Shown here: in pieces, positions 61,027 through 64,000 of the stretch | Position numbering within the stretch: the first letter of the stretch is position 1 | Layout of the letters: the number at the start of each line of letters is the position of its first letter | DNA from: Phoronis australis | Taxonomy: Eukaryota; Phoronida; Phoronidae | DNA: 64,000 nucleotides | Direction of reading: 5' to 3' | Assembly: GCA_002633005.1 (NCBI GenBank) | Contig: NMRA01000687.1 | Span: 140,502-204,501, forward strand | The notes under the pieces: model-generated | The model's database searches: none | Seen by the model: only the letters and a program-made list of their open reading frames with translations | Told to the model about the DNA's origin: nothing | Position numbers and translations under genes: made by a program

Positions 61027-62603
61027 TGCATCCTCACCAACGAGGCTGACTTGTGTACCAGTCAGATGCAGTTCCTCTTCATACACAAACAATCCATTGG
61101 CACATTGTCTTATGGTAACTTAGTACTGCGATTCACATTTCTTCAGGGCCAATGACTTGTACATTGTACCATGCAGCACTGCTGGTGCGTGGAAATGCTG
61201 TGGGTAGAGAAAGGAGCAACAAAGCTTGTCTATGTTGCGGCTTGAAGTGGCCTTAAAATGTCACTGAACCTGGAACAAATAGAAATGTGAATGATTAAGT
61301 ACTCTAGGTTGGGTCAAAAATGCTACCCTTGTTTTTCAAAAATATGATATGGTGACTGCTCTACTATTTAATACAAAATTAAATGATTACTATTTTCAGA
61401 AAGCAAGGAAGCATATAATAAGTATTGTATAAAACTGCGTCTTTATTTTTCATTCGTATCCATAACAGTTCTTTGAACTCATCACTTGTCTTCAAAATAT
61501 GCAACTTTTTGAGACAACTTCAAACCTTTGTTACCCATTTTCAAGCCTTATTATTTTTGAAAATTTTCTGCAATTTTAAACTCCGATTACAGATTCATGG
61601 ATCTGTCAAGCATATCTCTAGTCTAAGGCTGAGGGAACCGTTTGTAAGACTTTTTATTTTTCTTGTAATAGAAGATATGAAGACTTAGGTCATTTAAAAA
61701 TGATGGTTAATCTTTTTGTTGTTTAAGAGTAATTACAAATTGCGAGGCACCATCAAAAATGCAATTTTCACAAGAATGGAAGTAATTTGAATTTATAAAG
61801 GACTCGCAACATTTCAAGGCATGAGTTAAGACTATTCAGTCACTGAGAATTCAGAAAATATATTTTTAAGAGTTTACAATTGATAGCAAAACAGTTCCAT
61901 GAAATGAACTTGAAGGAACTTCATGAAGGTTAAGAATTACCTCACCATGCTCTTTCCCCCAGACATGTATTACCTGTTATTTCCACACATTCAGTTGCAC
62001 CAAATTTTACAACCCCAACAACAGATCTGCACTGGATGGGAAGATCTTGCTAATTAGTTGCAGTCACATGCTTAAAACCAATTTTTGTCCATTCAGGGAC
62101 GGCGCAGGATGCTTATCTCCTCTGCACGGTACAAGCCCTCAAAACATGATACATTTCCATTTCAACGTGTAATAGATTTCCGGAAGACATAGGATAGGGA
62201 GTAAACAAATAGTCTTGTTGTGAATGTGGGATTCTTTCATTCTGTGGCGTCATGCGGTGCTGTCTGTGTTCGTCCCTGTGTGTGTTTGTTTGCATTGTTT
62301 TCATGGTTAGCCTGAATATATTAAGTCACATGACTCGATCTAGGCACTGTTTTGAAGATAGTCTGGGGTGTACACCTCTGGAGTGAGGACGTCGTTTGGC
62401 AGGGGTCTTAGCTTGAGTCAGTGGTACAGTCAATATCTAAGTGAAGTCGGACGGCTATAAGTCTGGTAAGTCTGTTTCCTGAATTACCTGCTTGCAGGCC
62501 GCGTTTACTATATTCTAATGGATATTTGTCACGTGCTCTTTGCCATTGGGCTTGGATTGTAATCTTAACTCAGTGACCATGAGTTGACATCATAAAAATT
62601 CAG

Positions 62604-62797
62604 CATTGATTGATGTAACTGTCACTGATGAACTGTTAGAAATCATTCCAAACAATAATACTGATTTGATGTACAAAAAGATCCCGAGAGCTACGTCAAA
62701 TATCGTAACACATATCACAACAAAGATTAACCCGACTGGCGACTGCCGCGAAATCGACATCGACGAGTACCTCAGTCAACAGGCAACATTAAAATAA
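62604..62797 (+). CDS. coding-like terminal exon candidate
   Basis: After a possible acceptor (CATAAAAATTCAG) an open frame of about 63 codons runs to TAA. It reads DVTVTDELLEIIPNNNTDLM, then YKKIPRATSNIVTHITTKIN and ends EIDIDEYLSQQATLK. Composition is protein-like (acidic, helical, few Cys) and the codons have GC-rich third positions near the end, unlike the surroundings. There is no in-frame ATG near the start, so it would be a downstream exon. A GTAAGT donor at about 62466 could belong to the preceding exon. No family recognised. Confidence 0.3.
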
Positions 62798-64000
62798 ACA
62801 TGTAATAATCGTTAAAATAATCACAAACCTTACCTTTGTATAAAGTCGTGCTTACTTCCTCTCGTTGAAGCACCCTCAGTTTCACGCAATCTCAGATTCT
62901 GTTGGCACGGCTGCAAGCTCTTTCACCAGGCTACACGAGTCTCAGTTTATGACATGGGCAAAAGCTCTTTGAAATTTCGTAAAAATCCCGAGGCTTACTC
63001 ACAGGTACCGTAAAAATGAAATCTCGACGTATTTGAAACTTTCAACCACATGACGCCACTTTTGTAAAAACACGCTTGCGCAATGTAAAGTAAACTCAGG
63101 TACTTTTTGTTAAAAGTTTTACCTTAAACTGAACAATTGTAAATTGCATTCAGCTTTCTTAACAGTATTCGGGTCTTTAAAGTTGAAACATTAAAACTTA
63201 ACAAATGTTTATAAATAACATTTAGCACGGCTTCTCCGCGCGTGAATACTGAATTGACCTTGAGACAGCACAGCTAAACAGTCTCACCGCGTTTTTTGAG
63301 TTGGGGTTCGTCTACGTTTGAATGAACGACGTGGATATGGAATTTGCCGCAGAAAATGGGTCCGTTTAAGAAGTTGTTCACATGGCCTTCGGATTGGGAA
63401 TAAGTGCAGTTGCGACAACCAATTTGTCAATCATAACTTTGTCACCTTCACGGAATTCCGGTCTTATTTGGTTGCCGAGCGTTTCGTTGTTGGTATAGGC
63501 CTAAGTGTTTTCCAGACGATAAAACGTAAGGCGTATGAATTTCTACTTTGCACTACTTTGTGATTTGCCCATCTAATATGAAAATTACGTACTCGGTTTT
63601 ATTAACCAGTCGTGTCGTAACACATTCGAGGTCATGTGAGAAAAATAATTTTTCCACTTAAGCGTCGGAGTGAATTTCACGTTTGGCGGAAAAATATGCT
63701 TCATAGATCTTTATTGGTCAGGAAAATAAACGACTAAGGGCCCGAAGGAAGGAGTGATTATAAAAGACGTGTTACATTTTATTTTCAGCCGAGTTCGAGT
63801 CCACCTTGGTCGGGGTTGTAATCGCCGCTCTCCAGGGGGGCGAACAGTTGGAATTGTTGGAATACGTCAAATTTGTGGACGAAATGAATAGTTCCTAAAT
63901 ATTTCTTCATTTATCGTAGTTTTAAGACACACTGTTACCAAAAATCAAAACTACTGGAACGGGATATTTTCAATGGAATTTCAACACTGACATTATCAAT

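Larger units (their letters stand above)
44950..64000. other. repeat-rich region, only weak exon candidates
   Basis: It holds T1 and hAT-like elements, a large foldback, two minisatellites, tRNA-like sequences and scattered open frames. Possible exons at 56344-56463 and 62604-62797 are listed separately. No open frame resembles a known protein. Confidence 0.55.

Overview
The window is eukaryotic genomic DNA: AT-rich, intron-rich, full of short inverted-repeat elements, with one ambiguous base at 43488. Its one clearly identifiable gene is a Pax6 (eyeless/PAX6) orthologue on the minus strand, with coding exons spread from 32434 down to the stop codon at 9199. The protein has a full Pax6-type paired domain, a prd-class homeodomain with Ser50 and the conserved C-terminal GLISPGVSVP...YWPR block. 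Wordings such as LASENQK and NQDTIPS suggest an invertebrate deuterostome, perhaps an ambulacrarian such as an acorn worm. That placement is inference from memory of the family, not a search result.

Layout on the plus-strand axis: 1-9198 is the 3' flank of pax6, with many foldback elements and a perfect DR1 nuclear-receptor site at 7028-7040. 9199-11674 is a compact cluster of six exons (homeodomain and C-terminal activation region). 11675-18999 and 19217-27144 are two long introns either side of an exon for the end of the paired domain and the linker. 27145-27491 is a single large paired-domain exon. 28619-28724 is an ATG-containing first exon with a GC-rich upstream region. 31050-31100 and 32389-32434 are two further 5' coding exons. 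32435-64000 is upstream DNA with no recognised gene, apart from a plausible but unidentified plus-strand first coding exon at 44884-44949.

All exon junctions in the pax6 model keep reading frame and have GT/AG borders. The model predicts two proteins with different N-termini (about 450 and 453 residues) joined to the same paired domain at the same split glycine codon, so two promoters are likely. The paired domain lacks the intron where vertebrates insert exon 5a, so a 5a-type isoform is not possible here by the same mechanism.

The rest is mostly repeats: a terminal-inverted-repeat family with at least six copies (four inside or next to pax6 introns), several foldback families, a hAT-like element with a perfect 8-bp target duplication and an embedded tRNA-like sequence, two adjacent minisatellites, a roughly 550-bp dispersed repeat in two copies, and a tRNA-derived sequence. 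I found no CRISPR array, no rRNA and no clear novel biological system. The most unusual biology is the alternative 5' architecture of pax6.
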